Shown in pieces: positions 42,566 through 50,682 of a stretch of 64,000 nt of DNA. Position 1 is the stretch's first letter; each line of letters starts with the position of its first letter. The stretch comes from Paenibacillus sp. FSL H7-0737. GTDB lineage: Bacteria > Bacillota > Bacilli > Paenibacillales > Paenibacillaceae. Where the stretch lies: positions 2,976,001 through 3,040,000 of the forward strand of contig NZ_CP009279.1 of NCBI RefSeq assembly GCF_000758545.1, read 5' to 3'. Made by a program: the position numbers and the translations under genes. Under the pieces are notes generated by a model, which had not been told where the DNA came from, ran no database searches, and worked only from the letters and a program-made list of their open reading frames with translations.

Positions 42566-43423
42566 ATGAGCAAAGCTTTAAAACTCACTCCAGGGAATAA
42601 AGTAGGACTTATCGCTTGTTCTGATGGTGTGAGAGTGGAGAACCTGCCTAAAGTAGAAGAATTAATTAGAATTCTGAACTCGGTTGGTCTAGAGGTAGTA
42701 ATGTCTAACACCTTGTTTAGAAGAGATGGTTATTTCAGTGGCAATCCTAAGGAAAGAGCAACGGAGTTGAATCGTCTATTTAATAATGATGAAATTTTTG
42801 CGATTTTTGATATTTCAGGTGGGGATTCCGCGAACCAGATCTTGGAATATATCGACTACGATAATATTCGATTGCATCCGAAGCCTTTTTTCGGAATGAG
42901 TGACTTGTCCGTTATTTTGAACGCTTTACATACACAAAGTAATTCAAAATCCTATCACTATCAGTTGATGAATCTCGTATCTTCTGATGGGGCGGAGCAG
43001 CAAGCTGCTTTCTATCGAACATTTTTCGAAGGACATAACGATCTTTACGATTTCGACTTTCATTGGGTCCGTGGGAACCAGATGAGTGGGATTGTAATTG
43101 GTGGCAATATTCGATGTTATATGAAGCTGGCAGGAACAAGTTATTTTCCAGACCCTTCGAACAAGATTTTATTCTTAGAGAGTTTAAGTGGCAGAGCTAA
43201 CAAAATCGTCTCTTTACTTGCTCAGCTTCAGCAAGTTAGAACTTTTGATAAATGTGCTGGAGTGATTCTTGGGTCGTTTACTGAGCTTGAGAGCTATAAT
43301 GAATTTTCAATCGTAGAAGCGTACTTGAAGGAAATCAGCGGGATTCCTATCGTGAAGACGGACGAGATCGGGCATGGTAGTGACAGTAAGTGTATTGTTG
43401 TGGGTGAGAATATTACTTTATAA
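42566..43423 (+). CDS. S66 peptidase, LD-carboxypeptidase/MccF-like
   Basis: 285 residues. The serine nucleophile lies in FFGMSDLSVILNAL, with the Glu of LFLESL and the His of DEIGHGSDSKCIV completing the S66 Ser-Glu-His triad. S66 enzymes cut LD bonds in wall peptides (LdcA) or the acyl-phosphoramidate of microcin C-like toxins (MccF); FFGMSD with QSNSKSYHYQLM is closer to MccF-like proteins. The start is at 42566, nine bases after AAAGGA; ATG at 42548 gives a 6-residue longer form. Confidence 0.83.
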   Translation: MSKALKLTPGNKVGLIACSDGVRVENLPKVEELIRILNSVGLEVVMSNTLFRRDGYFSGNPKERATELNRLFNNDEIFAIFDISGGDSANQILEYIDYDNIRLHPKPFFGMSDLSVILNALHTQSNSKSYHYQLMNLVSSDGAEQQAAFYRTFFEGHNDLYDFDFHWVRGNQMSGIVIGGNIRCYMKLAGTSYFPDPSNKILFLESLSGRANKIVSLLAQLQQVRTFDKCAGVILGSFTELESYNEFSIVEAYLKEISGIPIVKTDEIGHGSDSKCIVVGENITL

Positions 43424-43489
43424 GAGCTAAAGGTGGATGATTGGTTTTCAAGGTGATTTATGTTGATAAGAGAGGAGTCAGAGAGAGTT

Positions 43490-44023
43490 ATGATGTCCAC
43501 ACACGACTACCCATCTAAAGAGGTATTGAAAAATGCTATACATACTGCCTATCTATCTCTCGATCTTGAATTTGAGGGCATTGAGAATGCTCAAAAAGAC
43601 ACTCGTATGGAAGGCGTCGATCGTACTCCAGCAGAAATCCTTGCCTATCAATTGGGCTGGTTGAATCTTGTTATGAAATGGGATAAGGATGAAAAAGCAG
43701 AGATAACCGTTATTACACCTTCACCGGATTATAAATGGAATCAGCTTGGCGGATTATATCAATCGTTTTATCATACATATGCTGCCTACTCATTAGACGA
43801 GTTAAGATCTTTATTTCAAGAGACAGAACATCAGTGGCAGAGCTGGATTGATTCTTTAAGTGATGAAGAACTTTTTACGCAAGGCGTGCGGAAATGGACA
43901 GGAAACAATCCGAGATGGCCTATGATCAAATGGATTCATATTAATTCAGTAGCACCGTTTAAGACTTTTCGTTCTAAGATTCGTAAGTGGAAAAAGCTCA
44001 ATCTAAACAGCTCAACATTATAA
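43490..44023 (+). CDS. ClbS/DfsB-family four-helix-bundle protein
   Basis: 177 residues. The sequence LDLEFEGIENAQKDTRMEGVDRTPAEILAYQLGWLNLVMKW with GLYQSFYHTYAAYSLDELRSLF is that of the ClbS/DfsB (DUF1706) family. ClbS protects E. coli from its own colibactin by opening the cyclopropane. Many Bacillota carry copies without a colibactin cluster and there the target is unknown. The start is at 43490 or 43493 (ATGATG) after GAGAGAG. Confidence 0.8.
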   Translation: MMSTHDYPSKEVLKNAIHTAYLSLDLEFEGIENAQKDTRMEGVDRTPAEILAYQLGWLNLVMKWDKDEKAEITVITPSPDYKWNQLGGLYQSFYHTYAAYSLDELRSLFQETEHQWQSWIDSLSDEELFTQGVRKWTGNNPRWPMIKWIHINSVAPFKTFRSKIRKWKKLNLNSSTL

Positions 44024-44138
44024 GAACAGACCCAAGCCCCTGCCTAAGAGAAGAAATCTCTGAAGCAGATGGGAAATCCTGCACTACCGATTAGGTTATC
44101 CATGAAGCTTGCAATGATGACGAAATGATGATGAGAAG

Positions 44139-44879
44139 GTGGATGTAATAGAAGACATATCGAGTTTAATCGAAAAGTTATCATGGAATTTATCCGAAGA
44201 AGAAAAGGAAGATGTAATTAATAAGCTACAATACATAAAGGATGAAGATTTGCATTTATTAGTACAACCTATATCAAAAGACTATTGGGATGGAGCGGCT
44301 GAAACAGTCATACGTTTAGGATATCCACGTGTGAAAAGCATATTGTCGGGTTTACTTGAATGGATACAAGATATAAATTGGCCAGGTGCGGGGGAAATAG
44401 CTGTTTTTTTACTTGAAATAGGGGATCCGATGATTCCATATGTAAAAGATGTACTAAATCAACACAGTGATGATGAAGAATGGGTGTACAGGATTTTTAA
44501 TGATTTAATTGATCATTGGAATACGGTACAAATCCTACAGATACAAGCAGAATTAATTAAGATTTCACAGGAAAAAGCCAATGATCTTTCGGCATTAAGA
44601 ATCTTATTAACTCACGGTATATACGCAAAAGATGTGGTCTGTGAAATAATCCAGCGCAAAAAAGATGTCCTTGTATTTGAACTCAAGGAACTTCATGATA
44701 CTCATCCTGAAATTGATTGTGAAGCTCTTTATAAAGAATTCTTCAATATGCAGCCTAATGTAATTAAACAGTTTCATGAGCACAATAAAGAACGTTTTTA
44801 TATATGTAATTCGATATCAAAGCGCCAAGAAGTTTTAAGAGAAATAGAAATCTTTACAGCTGAGTTTCTCACTTCATGA
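44139..44879 (+). CDS. DUF5071-like helical repeat protein
   Basis: 246 residues, acidic, all-helical. SGLLEWIQDINWPGAGEIAVFLLEIGDPMIPYVKDVL matches the DUF5071/HEAT-like repeat motif LLEWLQDMNWP. No enzymatic motif. The GTG start at 44139 is unsatisfying because AGAAGG directly abuts it; a short overlapping frame (ATGATGATGAGAAGGTGGATGTAA, from 44125) crosses the start and may couple translation. The first ATG-free codons leave no better choice. Confidence 0.7.
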   Translation: MDVIEDISSLIEKLSWNLSEEEKEDVINKLQYIKDEDLHLLVQPISKDYWDGAAETVIRLGYPRVKSILSGLLEWIQDINWPGAGEIAVFLLEIGDPMIPYVKDVLNQHSDDEEWVYRIFNDLIDHWNTVQILQIQAELIKISQEKANDLSALRILLTHGIYAKDVVCEIIQRKKDVLVFELKELHDTHPEIDCEALYKEFFNMQPNVIKQFHEHNKERFYICNSISKRQEVLREIEIFTAEFLTS

Positions 44880-44922
44880 TGTTATCAAGCTTTACTGAAA
44901 TAAATTGAAAGGAGACTTACCA

Positions 44923-45816
44923 GTGAACAACATCAAAGTGCTTCATTATGATGCTTTTTCGCCTTATCCGAACAAAGGGAATCCTGCGGGAGTCGTGTTA
45001 GAAGCTGATCATTTAAGCGAAAGTGAAATGCAATCAATAGCTCATAAGGTCGGATTTAACGAAACAGTTTTTGTAGTCCCATCAGATGTAGCTGATTTAA
45101 GGCTTAAGTATTTTACGCCAGGCCATGAGATCAATCTTTGTGGACATGCTACAATGGCATCTTTATTTGCTTTAAAAACAAAGGGTATTCTTGGAGAGGC
45201 TAGCTCGATAAAGATCGAAACAAACGTGGGTGTGCTACCCATCCAATTCAGTATGGACAACAATAATCACTTACTAATAAAAATGAAGCAAAATCAACCG
45301 AAGTTTATTGAATTTAACGGCGATAGAGCGAACCTTGCACACGCCATAGGTTTAACCCTTGATGAGATAGAAGAGGATCTGCCTACTGTTTATGGCTGTA
45401 CTGGCGCATGGACTCTATTAGTCCCGATTAAGAGAATAGATAGCTTTAATAAAATGAAACCGATTAACTCGTTGTTTCCGGAGATTTTAACGCAGGTTCC
45501 AAAAGCATCTGTACACCCATTTTCACTCCAAACGCTTGATCCGCACGCTTTAATGCATGCCAGACATTTCTCATCGCCTTTTTCGGGAACCGTTGAAGAT
45601 CCAGTAACAGGTACAGCATCGGGAGTCATGGGGGCTTTTTATTTAAAATATATTAATCCGCATTTGGACTCGATAAAATTTGATGTGGAACAGGGTTTGG
45701 AAATGGGTAGGGACGGCAAGGTGAACGTAGAAGTATATCGAAATGAATCCGGTGAAATGGATGTGTTTATTTCTGGAACTGCGGTGTTTGTGGGGGAGGT
45801 GGATTTATGGAGATGA
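44923..45816 (+). CDS. PhzF-family isomerase/epimerase-like protein
   Basis: 297 residues. PhzF/diaminopimelate epimerase-like fold with HYDAFSPYPNKGNPAGVVLE (catalytic Glu region is EINLCGHATMA in the second half of the first domain) and the second domain EDPVTGTASGVMGAF. PhzF isomerises DHHA in phenazine synthesis, but most family members, including this one outside a phenazine cluster, have unknown reactions. GTG start eight bases after AAAGGAG. Confidence 0.87.
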   Translation: MNNIKVLHYDAFSPYPNKGNPAGVVLEADHLSESEMQSIAHKVGFNETVFVVPSDVADLRLKYFTPGHEINLCGHATMASLFALKTKGILGEASSIKIETNVGVLPIQFSMDNNNHLLIKMKQNQPKFIEFNGDRANLAHAIGLTLDEIEEDLPTVYGCTGAWTLLVPIKRIDSFNKMKPINSLFPEILTQVPKASVHPFSLQTLDPHALMHARHFSSPFSGTVEDPVTGTASGVMGAFYLKYINPHLDSIKFDVEQGLEMGRDGKVNVEVYRNESGEMDVFISGTAVFVGEVDLWR

Positions 45817-46241
45817 TAAAACATACTCATCTTGGAGTGTATGGAGTCTTAGTGAAGAACGATAAAGTATTACTAATTAAGAAAGCAAGAGGCCCTCATA
45901 CGGGGAAGTGGGACTTTCCAGGGGGTTCTATTGAGTTTGGAGAGGAGCCGTATGAGGCCCTTAAGAGGGAGTTTTGGGAAGAGACCGGAATTACAAGTTT
46001 AAAAGGATTGCTTCATGATTCCATTTCCTATACGTTAATTTATCCATACAGTGATACCCAGTTAGAAGAATTACACCATATAGGGATCATATATAATGTT
46101 TCATTATTAGATGTGAACTTTGAGCTTAAGACTGATGGAGACGGACAAGACTCTGATGGGGCACAGTGGATAGAAATCAAACAACTAAACAACCTTGCTT
46201 TAACCCCTTTTGTGAAGAAAATAATGCTGGGTCATTATTAG
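45807..46241 (+). CDS. Nudix hydrolase
   Basis: 144 residues. Nudix box G-S-I-E-F-G-E-E-P-Y-E-A-L-K-R-E-F-W-E-E-T-G-I follows WDFPGG. The gene overlaps the PhzF-like gene by 10 bases, so the two are translated from the same messenger. Likely house-cleaning of a nucleotide derivative. Confidence 0.88.
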   Translation: MEMIKHTHLGVYGVLVKNDKVLLIKKARGPHTGKWDFPGGSIEFGEEPYEALKREFWEETGITSLKGLLHDSISYTLIYPYSDTQLEELHHIGIIYNVSLLDVNFELKTDGDGQDSDGAQWIEIKQLNNLALTPFVKKIMLGHY

Positions 46242-46274
46242 AACTTTAATGATCTAAGGAATGGAGGCAGCTTC

Positions 46275-46490
46275 ATGATTGAAATTGATTGTCTGGGTGA
46301 AATCTGCCCAGTACCAGTAATGATGTTAAAAAAACATCAAAAAGCCATTCAGAAGGGTGAAAAGGTAATGCTAGTTACTGATCATAGCTGCGCAAAAGTT
46401 TCTATCACGGATTACTGTCGTGGTTCAAATCTAAAATGTTCCATTCAAGAAGTGATTAATGGAGTATGGGAAATTACGATTGAGGTTTAG
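46275..46490 (+). CDS. TusA/SirA-like sulfur-carrier protein, copy 1
   Basis: 71 residues. The CPVP motif (LGEICPVPVMMLKKH, sulfur-carrying Cys) and a second cysteine in DHSCAKVS make it a TusA/YedF-like protein. These proteins carry a persulfide (or perselenide) between enzymes and a YeeE-type membrane partner. A paralogue lies 1.8 kb downstream between two permease halves. GGAGG ribosome binding site. Converges on the LysR gene, ending two bases from its stop. Confidence 0.88.
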   Translation: MIEIDCLGEICPVPVMMLKKHQKAIQKGEKVMLVTDHSCAKVSITDYCRGSNLKCSIQEVINGVWEITIEV

Positions 46491-46492
46491 GC

Positions 46493-47377
46493 TCAACACA
46501 AAGTATCTATTAAAGTCTTTTCAATATATCGAACTAATTGTTTCGTATCGTTGTGACAGCGCTGATTTTGTTTCTTTATCATGTAGACATCGTTATTGAC
46601 CTGGAACTGATCAATAGGAATGATCTTGAGTTGTTTACTATACAACTCTTTTTTTATGGACATATAAGGGAGAAAGGCGAGACCATGTCCTCTAATGGCA
46701 GCAAGCTTTACCGCCTCAAGAGAGTCTAGATTAAAGAGTATATTTAATTTAAGCTCGCCCACTGACACTGCATTCAAAGCTCTTTGCACACAATGAAGCT
46801 GTGAGGACCAGATTAAAGGATAATTCGGGAGCTCAGTCAATGTGATTTTATCAGGGCAAACGGTCGTATTGCTTGCCACCAACATAACTTGATCTGAAAA
46901 TACCATATGTGACCTTAATTCGGATTTTGGAGAGGGACCGGAAATAAACCCGATATCACCTTCTTCAAGAAGTAAACGTTCTTCTACTAAGGACGATGCC
47001 CCTTCATTTAAAGTGATATGGCAATTGGGAAAATGTTTTTTTACCTCATACAAGGTACAAGGGAGAGCATAATTACAGACCTCCGGAATTGCATAAATAG
47101 ACAGCTCTTGTTGTGTTGGCTGTAAATGATTGATTTCTGTGATCATATCATCATACAATTTACAGATTTGCTCCACGTACTTCTCCGCAATAATCCCTGC
47201 TTCGGTTAGGCTAGCGCCTTTATTACTTCTCACAAAAAGTTCAGAACCTAGGGTATTCTCCCATGATTTCAACTGCTGACTAAGTGCGGATTGGGTGATA
47301 TGAGATTTCTGAGCGGCTTTAGATATACTTTTTAACGATGCGATATCTAAAAATAATTTAAGCGTTTCCATATTCAT
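46493..47377 (-). CDS. LysR-family transcriptional regulator
   Basis: 294 residues. Helix-turn-helix LKLFLDIASLKSISKAAQKSHITQSALSQQLKSWENTLGSELFVRSNKG, then an effector domain. It is divergent from the YeeE-like gene and sits between the two TusA-like genes, the arrangement expected of the regulator of the sulfur locus. It could respond to sulfur source, like CysL or CysB. AGGAGG seven bases before the ATG. Confidence 0.9.
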   Translation of the reverse strand: MNMETLKLFLDIASLKSISKAAQKSHITQSALSQQLKSWENTLGSELFVRSNKGASLTEAGIIAEKYVEQICKLYDDMITEINHLQPTQQELSIYAIPEVCNYALPCTLYEVKKHFPNCHITLNEGASSLVEERLLLEEGDIGFISGPSPKSELRSHMVFSDQVMLVASNTTVCPDKITLTELPNYPLIWSSQLHCVQRALNAVSVGELKLNILFNLDSLEAVKLAAIRGHGLAFLPYMSIKKELYSKQLKIIPIDQFQVNNDVYMIKKQNQRCHNDTKQLVRYIEKTLIDTLC

Positions 47378-47402
47378 ACCTATTCCTCCTGTTGCCCGCT
47401 GT

Positions 47403-47414
47403 TAGTGCACACTA
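47403..47414. promoter_or_regulatory. Symmetric element in the LysR/YeeE intergenic region
   Basis: TAGTG-CA-CACTA is an inverted repeat close to the LysR start, in the 174-base divergent region. It could be a LysR binding site; no T-N11-A match was convincing elsewhere. Confidence 0.3.
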
Positions 47415-47551
47415 TAGCATACTTGATTACGCTCCATCTGTGCCATTAGTAACACTTATACAGCATAAAGAAAGCAGATAACCACAGCACAAATAAGTAT
47501 GTTACTATTTTCACATAGTCAATTACATAAAAACGATGGAGGTGTTAGACT

Positions 47552-48241
47552 ATGGGGCAAACCGTAAGTCCCGAAACGAGATCAACCCGAACCAGAGCTC
47601 CTAGAAAACCTAAAAAGAGTCAGTTGCCCATCGCGTTGCTGGTCACAGCTCTCATTATTGGGTTTGGTTTTTTCCTAGACCATTCCCACGATAAAATGGT
47701 TGTCTACCTGCTTTTCGGTATTTCGTTTGGCGTTATTTTACAAAGATCACGTTTCTGCTTTACTGCATCACTTAGAGATCCCTGTATTACAGGCAGCACA
47801 TCAGTTACAAGAGCGGTTCTGATTGCATTTTCTCTCGCTACGATCGGATTTACAGCCATTAAGTATCCAGCGTTCCTGGAAGGTAAACCGATTCCTGGGA
47901 TGGACAATGTGGGTCAGATCAGCTTAGCTTTGATCATTGGTGCTGTATTATTCGGAATTGGCATGGTTATCGCGGGTGGATGCGCTTCGGGTACATTAAT
48001 GCGTGTAGGTGAAGGATTCACGATGCAGATGCTTTCACTTGTGTTTTTTGTCATTGGTTCACTTTGGGGATCACATGATATGGGTTGGTGGAGAGCTAAC
48101 GTTATAAAGGATGCACCAACTGTATTTTTACCAGACGTCTTTGGTTGGCTTGGAGCACTGGTTGTTCAGTTCCTGATTATTCTTCTGTTATACATTGCAG
48201 CTGTTAAATGGCAAGAGAAAAAGATGGGAAGCGCAGATTAG
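47552..48241 (+). CDS. YeeE/YedE-family sulfur-compound permease, N-terminal half
   Basis: 229 residues with about five or six membrane segments after a basic N-terminal tail (residues 1-27). The YeeE motifs are LQRSRFCFTASLRDPCITG and VIAGGCASGTLMRVGEGFTMQML, with cysteines at the positions that in TsuA form the thiosulfate path. Full-length YeeE/TsuA proteins have two such halves in about 350 residues; here the second half is a separate gene (48557-49117). GGAGG ribosome binding site. Confidence 0.85.
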   Translation: MGQTVSPETRSTRTRAPRKPKKSQLPIALLVTALIIGFGFFLDHSHDKMVVYLLFGISFGVILQRSRFCFTASLRDPCITGSTSVTRAVLIAFSLATIGFTAIKYPAFLEGKPIPGMDNVGQISLALIIGAVLFGIGMVIAGGCASGTLMRVGEGFTMQMLSLVFFVIGSLWGSHDMGWWRANVIKDAPTVFLPDVFGWLGALVVQFLIILLLYIAAVKWQEKKMGSAD

Positions 48242-48306
48242 TTTAGATTATCACGTGAATATTTTCACTATTGTTATTCCAAAAAAATATAAAGGTGGTT
48301 TTTAAA

Positions 48307-48534
48307 ATGGCTGAATTTACACTTGATTGCATGGGAGAAGCTTGTCCGGTTCCGTTAATGAGAACAGAAAAGAAAATGACTGAACTCAATGTAGGTGATG
48401 TACTAGTAGTAGCTATTGATCATAGCTGCGCAATGAAGAACGTTCCAGAATGGGCGAGAAAACAGGGACATAATGTGGAAATCGAAGAGGTTGATGATGG
48501 CGAATGGGAAGTTGTTATTGAGAAGGTAAAATAA
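48307..48534 (+). CDS. TusA/SirA-like sulfur-carrier protein, copy 2
   Basis: 75 residues. MGEACPVPLMRTEKK holds the sulfur-carrier Cys and DHSCAMKNV the second cysteine, as in copy 1 (46275). Located between the two permease halves, with AAAGGTGG ribosome binding site; the frame is open upstream from 48271 but the site favours 48307. Probably receives the imported sulfur (or selenium) atom from the permease. Confidence 0.88.
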   Translation: MAEFTLDCMGEACPVPLMRTEKKMTELNVGDVLVVAIDHSCAMKNVPEWARKQGHNVEIEEVDDGEWEVVIEKVK

Positions 48535-48556
48535 GATCGGTTACTAGGAAAGGACG

Positions 48557-49117
48557 GTGAAGGAAACGGTGAACGAATTCTGGTTGAAGATATCGTCTAA
48601 CCGCTTTTACAAGCAATTGCTCAAAGAACCGTTTACTTATGTAACTGGAGCTGTACTTCTCGCTGTGTTCGCTACAGCACATCTGGCTGTTTTCTCAAAA
48701 GGATGGGGAGTAACCAGCGCCTTCGCGGACTGGGGAGCTTGGGCGTATCGACTGGTAGGAGGAAATGTAGATAACTGGGCTTACTTTAGTACGGAGAAAG
48801 CTCAAAAAACATTATCTTCCGGATTTTTAAATGATGGTGGGTCCATTCGAAATGTAGGGATTATCTTAGGTGCATTAGCAGCGACATTGTTTGCTTCCGA
48901 GTTCAAGCTTAAGAAAATTAAGTCCAAAAAGCAGGTTGTAGCAGCGGTACTTGGCGGATTGCTCATGGGGTACGGAGCTAGACTGGCTAATGGATGTAAT
49001 ATTGGTGCATTGTTTACGGCTATAGCTTCCTTATCGCTTTCAGGATGGATATTTGGATTGTTCCTGCTGGTTGGCGCATTTATAGGCAGTAAATTATTAG
49101 CCAAATTCTTTATGTAA
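48557..49117 (+). CDS. YeeE/YedE-family sulfur-compound permease, C-terminal half
   Basis: 186 residues with about four membrane segments. The motif GYGARLANGCNIGALFTAIASLSLSGWIFGLFLL is the YeeE core with its essential cysteine; it corresponds to the second half of YeeE/TsuA. Two in-frame GTGs (48557, 48569) are possible starts; AGGAAAGGA precedes the first tightly and AAGGA the second. It follows the TusA gene by 22 bases. A dual-hairpin region comes before the next gene. Confidence 0.82.
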   Translation: MKETVNEFWLKISSNRFYKQLLKEPFTYVTGAVLLAVFATAHLAVFSKGWGVTSAFADWGAWAYRLVGGNVDNWAYFSTEKAQKTLSSGFLNDGGSIRNVGIILGALAATLFASEFKLKKIKSKKQVVAAVLGGLLMGYGARLANGCNIGALFTAIASLSLSGWIFGLFLLVGAFIGSKLLAKFFM

Positions 49118-49122
49118 AAGTG

Positions 49123-49164
49123 AAATAGGCTGAGCTTGTAGCGCTGACGAGAGTCAGCCTATTT
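49123..49164 (+). terminator. Terminator or attenuator with two exclusive hairpins
   Basis: AAATAGGCTGA (49123-49133) can pair with TCAGCCTATTT (49154-49164), while GCTGAC (49143-49148) can pair with GTCAGC (49153-49158), using the same right arm. The weak T-rich tail allows partial read-through to the flavoprotein gene. Confidence 0.55.
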
Positions 49165-49199
49165 TATTAAGGCACAGACTCACAGGAGGGACAAAAGGA

Positions 49200-50420
49200 A
49201 TGGAAAAGAAGACAGAACAGTATGATGTCGTCATTATCGGTGGCGGGGCTGCTGGTTTAACAGCGGGAATCTATTGTGGACGTGCAAAATTAAAGACTCT
49301 CCTCTTGGAAAAATCACTGGTAGGTGGTCTTGCCACTTATACTAATGAAATAGAAAATTATCCTGGTTTTCCTGAAGGATCGACCGGTACAGACCTTATG
49401 GGATTATTTCATAAACAAGCTAAGAAATTTGGTGTGGATTTTAAAATGACAGATGTAAAATCTGTTTCGGTAGCGGAAGATATTAAGGTAGTGGAGACCT
49501 TTCGGCTTCGTTATGAGTGCAAGGTCATTATTATAGCCAGTGGGGGAAAACCAAGAATTACCGGGGCAGCTAATGAAGATATGTTCTTATATGATAAAGG
49601 AATTTCTTTCTGTGCAACCTGTGACGCTGCAGCAAATACGGGAAAGACGGTTATGGTTGTTGGCAGTGGTGATGCAGCTATTGAAGAAGGAATGTTTCTG
49701 ACCAAGTTTGCAGATAAAGTAATCGTTTCTGTTATGCATGATCATGGGAAAATGGATTGTAATGAAATTGCCAAAACGCAGGCACTAGAAAACCCTAAAA
49801 TGGAATTCATGTGGAATACGGTGGTAAGCTCTTTCGAAGGTGAGGAACGTTTGAATTCCGTCGTCCTGAAAAATTTAAAATCTAATGAACTGCAAAACGT
49901 AAAGGTTGATTCATGTTTCTTATTTATTGGATATACCCCGAACACAGAAATTTTATCAGGTGTAGTTGAGTTGAATCGAAATGGATATGTCCTAGTCAAT
50001 GAAAAAATGGAAACAAATATACCTGGTGTGTTCGCAGCAGGCGATGTATGTGATAAGTTCCTTAAGCAAGTGGCTACAGCTGTTGGCGATGGTGCCATTG
50101 CAGGGTATGGTGCAGAGAAGTATATCTCTGAATGTGAGACCTATGAGCATCAAATTCTAAATCAAGGAAAACCATCCGTTGTTTATTTATGGAATGCAAC
50201 TGATCCTTCTTGTCGGGAGCTATTACCACTCATTGAGGCGTTTGAACAATCCCATACTGAGATCAGGGTCACAAAGGTAGATGTATATAAGTCACCCGGA
50301 CTTGCTGCCAAGCTGGGAATAGATTCAGTACCTTCTATAGTTTATCTAGATGATGGAAAGATCCAAAGGGTAATTACAGATAAGATAAGTGATAACATAT
50401 TGAATGCTCTAACGAATTGA
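49200..50420 (+). CDS. Thioredoxin reductase-like flavoprotein fused to a thioredoxin-like domain
   Basis: 406 residues. Residues 1-310 are thioredoxin reductase: FAD motif VVIIGGGAAGLTAGIY, the redox dithiol FCATCDAA (C-A-T-C), NADPH motif VMVVGSGDAAIEEG and FAAGDVCDK. Residues about 318-406 have a thioredoxin fold (VVYLWNATDPSCRELLPLIEAF, KLGIDSVPSIVYLDDGK, the latter with the cis-proline), but WCGPC is replaced by TDPSC, so only the C-terminal cysteine remains. It is the last gene of the sulfur locus and likely supplies electrons to the carrier or permease reaction. It ends at a strong terminator. Confidence 0.88.
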   Translation: MEKKTEQYDVVIIGGGAAGLTAGIYCGRAKLKTLLLEKSLVGGLATYTNEIENYPGFPEGSTGTDLMGLFHKQAKKFGVDFKMTDVKSVSVAEDIKVVETFRLRYECKVIIIASGGKPRITGAANEDMFLYDKGISFCATCDAAANTGKTVMVVGSGDAAIEEGMFLTKFADKVIVSVMHDHGKMDCNEIAKTQALENPKMEFMWNTVVSSFEGEERLNSVVLKNLKSNELQNVKVDSCFLFIGYTPNTEILSGVVELNRNGYVLVNEKMETNIPGVFAAGDVCDKFLKQVATAVGDGAIAGYGAEKYISECETYEHQILNQGKPSVVYLWNATDPSCRELLPLIEAFEQSHTEIRVTKVDVYKSPGLAAKLGIDSVPSIVYLDDGKIQRVITDKISDNILNALTN

Positions 50421-50423
50421 TGG

Positions 50424-50462
50424 AAAAGCCCTATGCAGATATCTCTGCATAGGGCTTTTTTT
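50424..50462 (+). terminator. Rho-independent terminator
   Basis: AAAAGCCCTATGCAGA (50424-50439) pairs perfectly with TCTGCATAGGGCTTTT (50444-50459) around a TATC loop, followed by more T residues. Confidence 0.95.
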
Positions 50463-50541
50463 AATTATGCTTTTATTAATTGGACGAGCTATTTCAAGAA
50501 AGTGTCAAAGTATCAATAATAGTTGTTTTGTCATATACCTT

Positions 50542-50555
50542 TGAAAGCGCTTAGA
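50542..50555 (+). promoter_or_regulatory. Candidate CcpA cre site ahead of the sugar ABC operon
   Basis: TGAAAGCGCTTAGA matches the cre consensus TGWAANCGNTNWCA except near its end (GA instead of CA). It lies about 130 bases before the permease start and would give glucose repression. Confidence 0.5.
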
Positions 50556-50682
50556 TATTAAGATTAATTCATAAGATAGCAAATCAACGGAGGGAGAGTA
50601 GAGGAGAACCAAGGCTGCAAAAAGAGAGAAAGCCATGAAAGATGCTTTATTTATAAGAATCTAGGTTTAGGAGGACTTACAT

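Noticed and set aside
44125..44148. Mini-cistron overlapping the DUF5071 start
   Set aside because: Too short to be called a gene; it is mentioned only because the GTG start lacks a good ribosome binding site.
50635..50664. Nine-codon leader-like frame ahead of the sugar ABC permease
   Set aside because: It has a start and stop but no codon bias, attenuator or clear ribosome binding site, so it may be chance.
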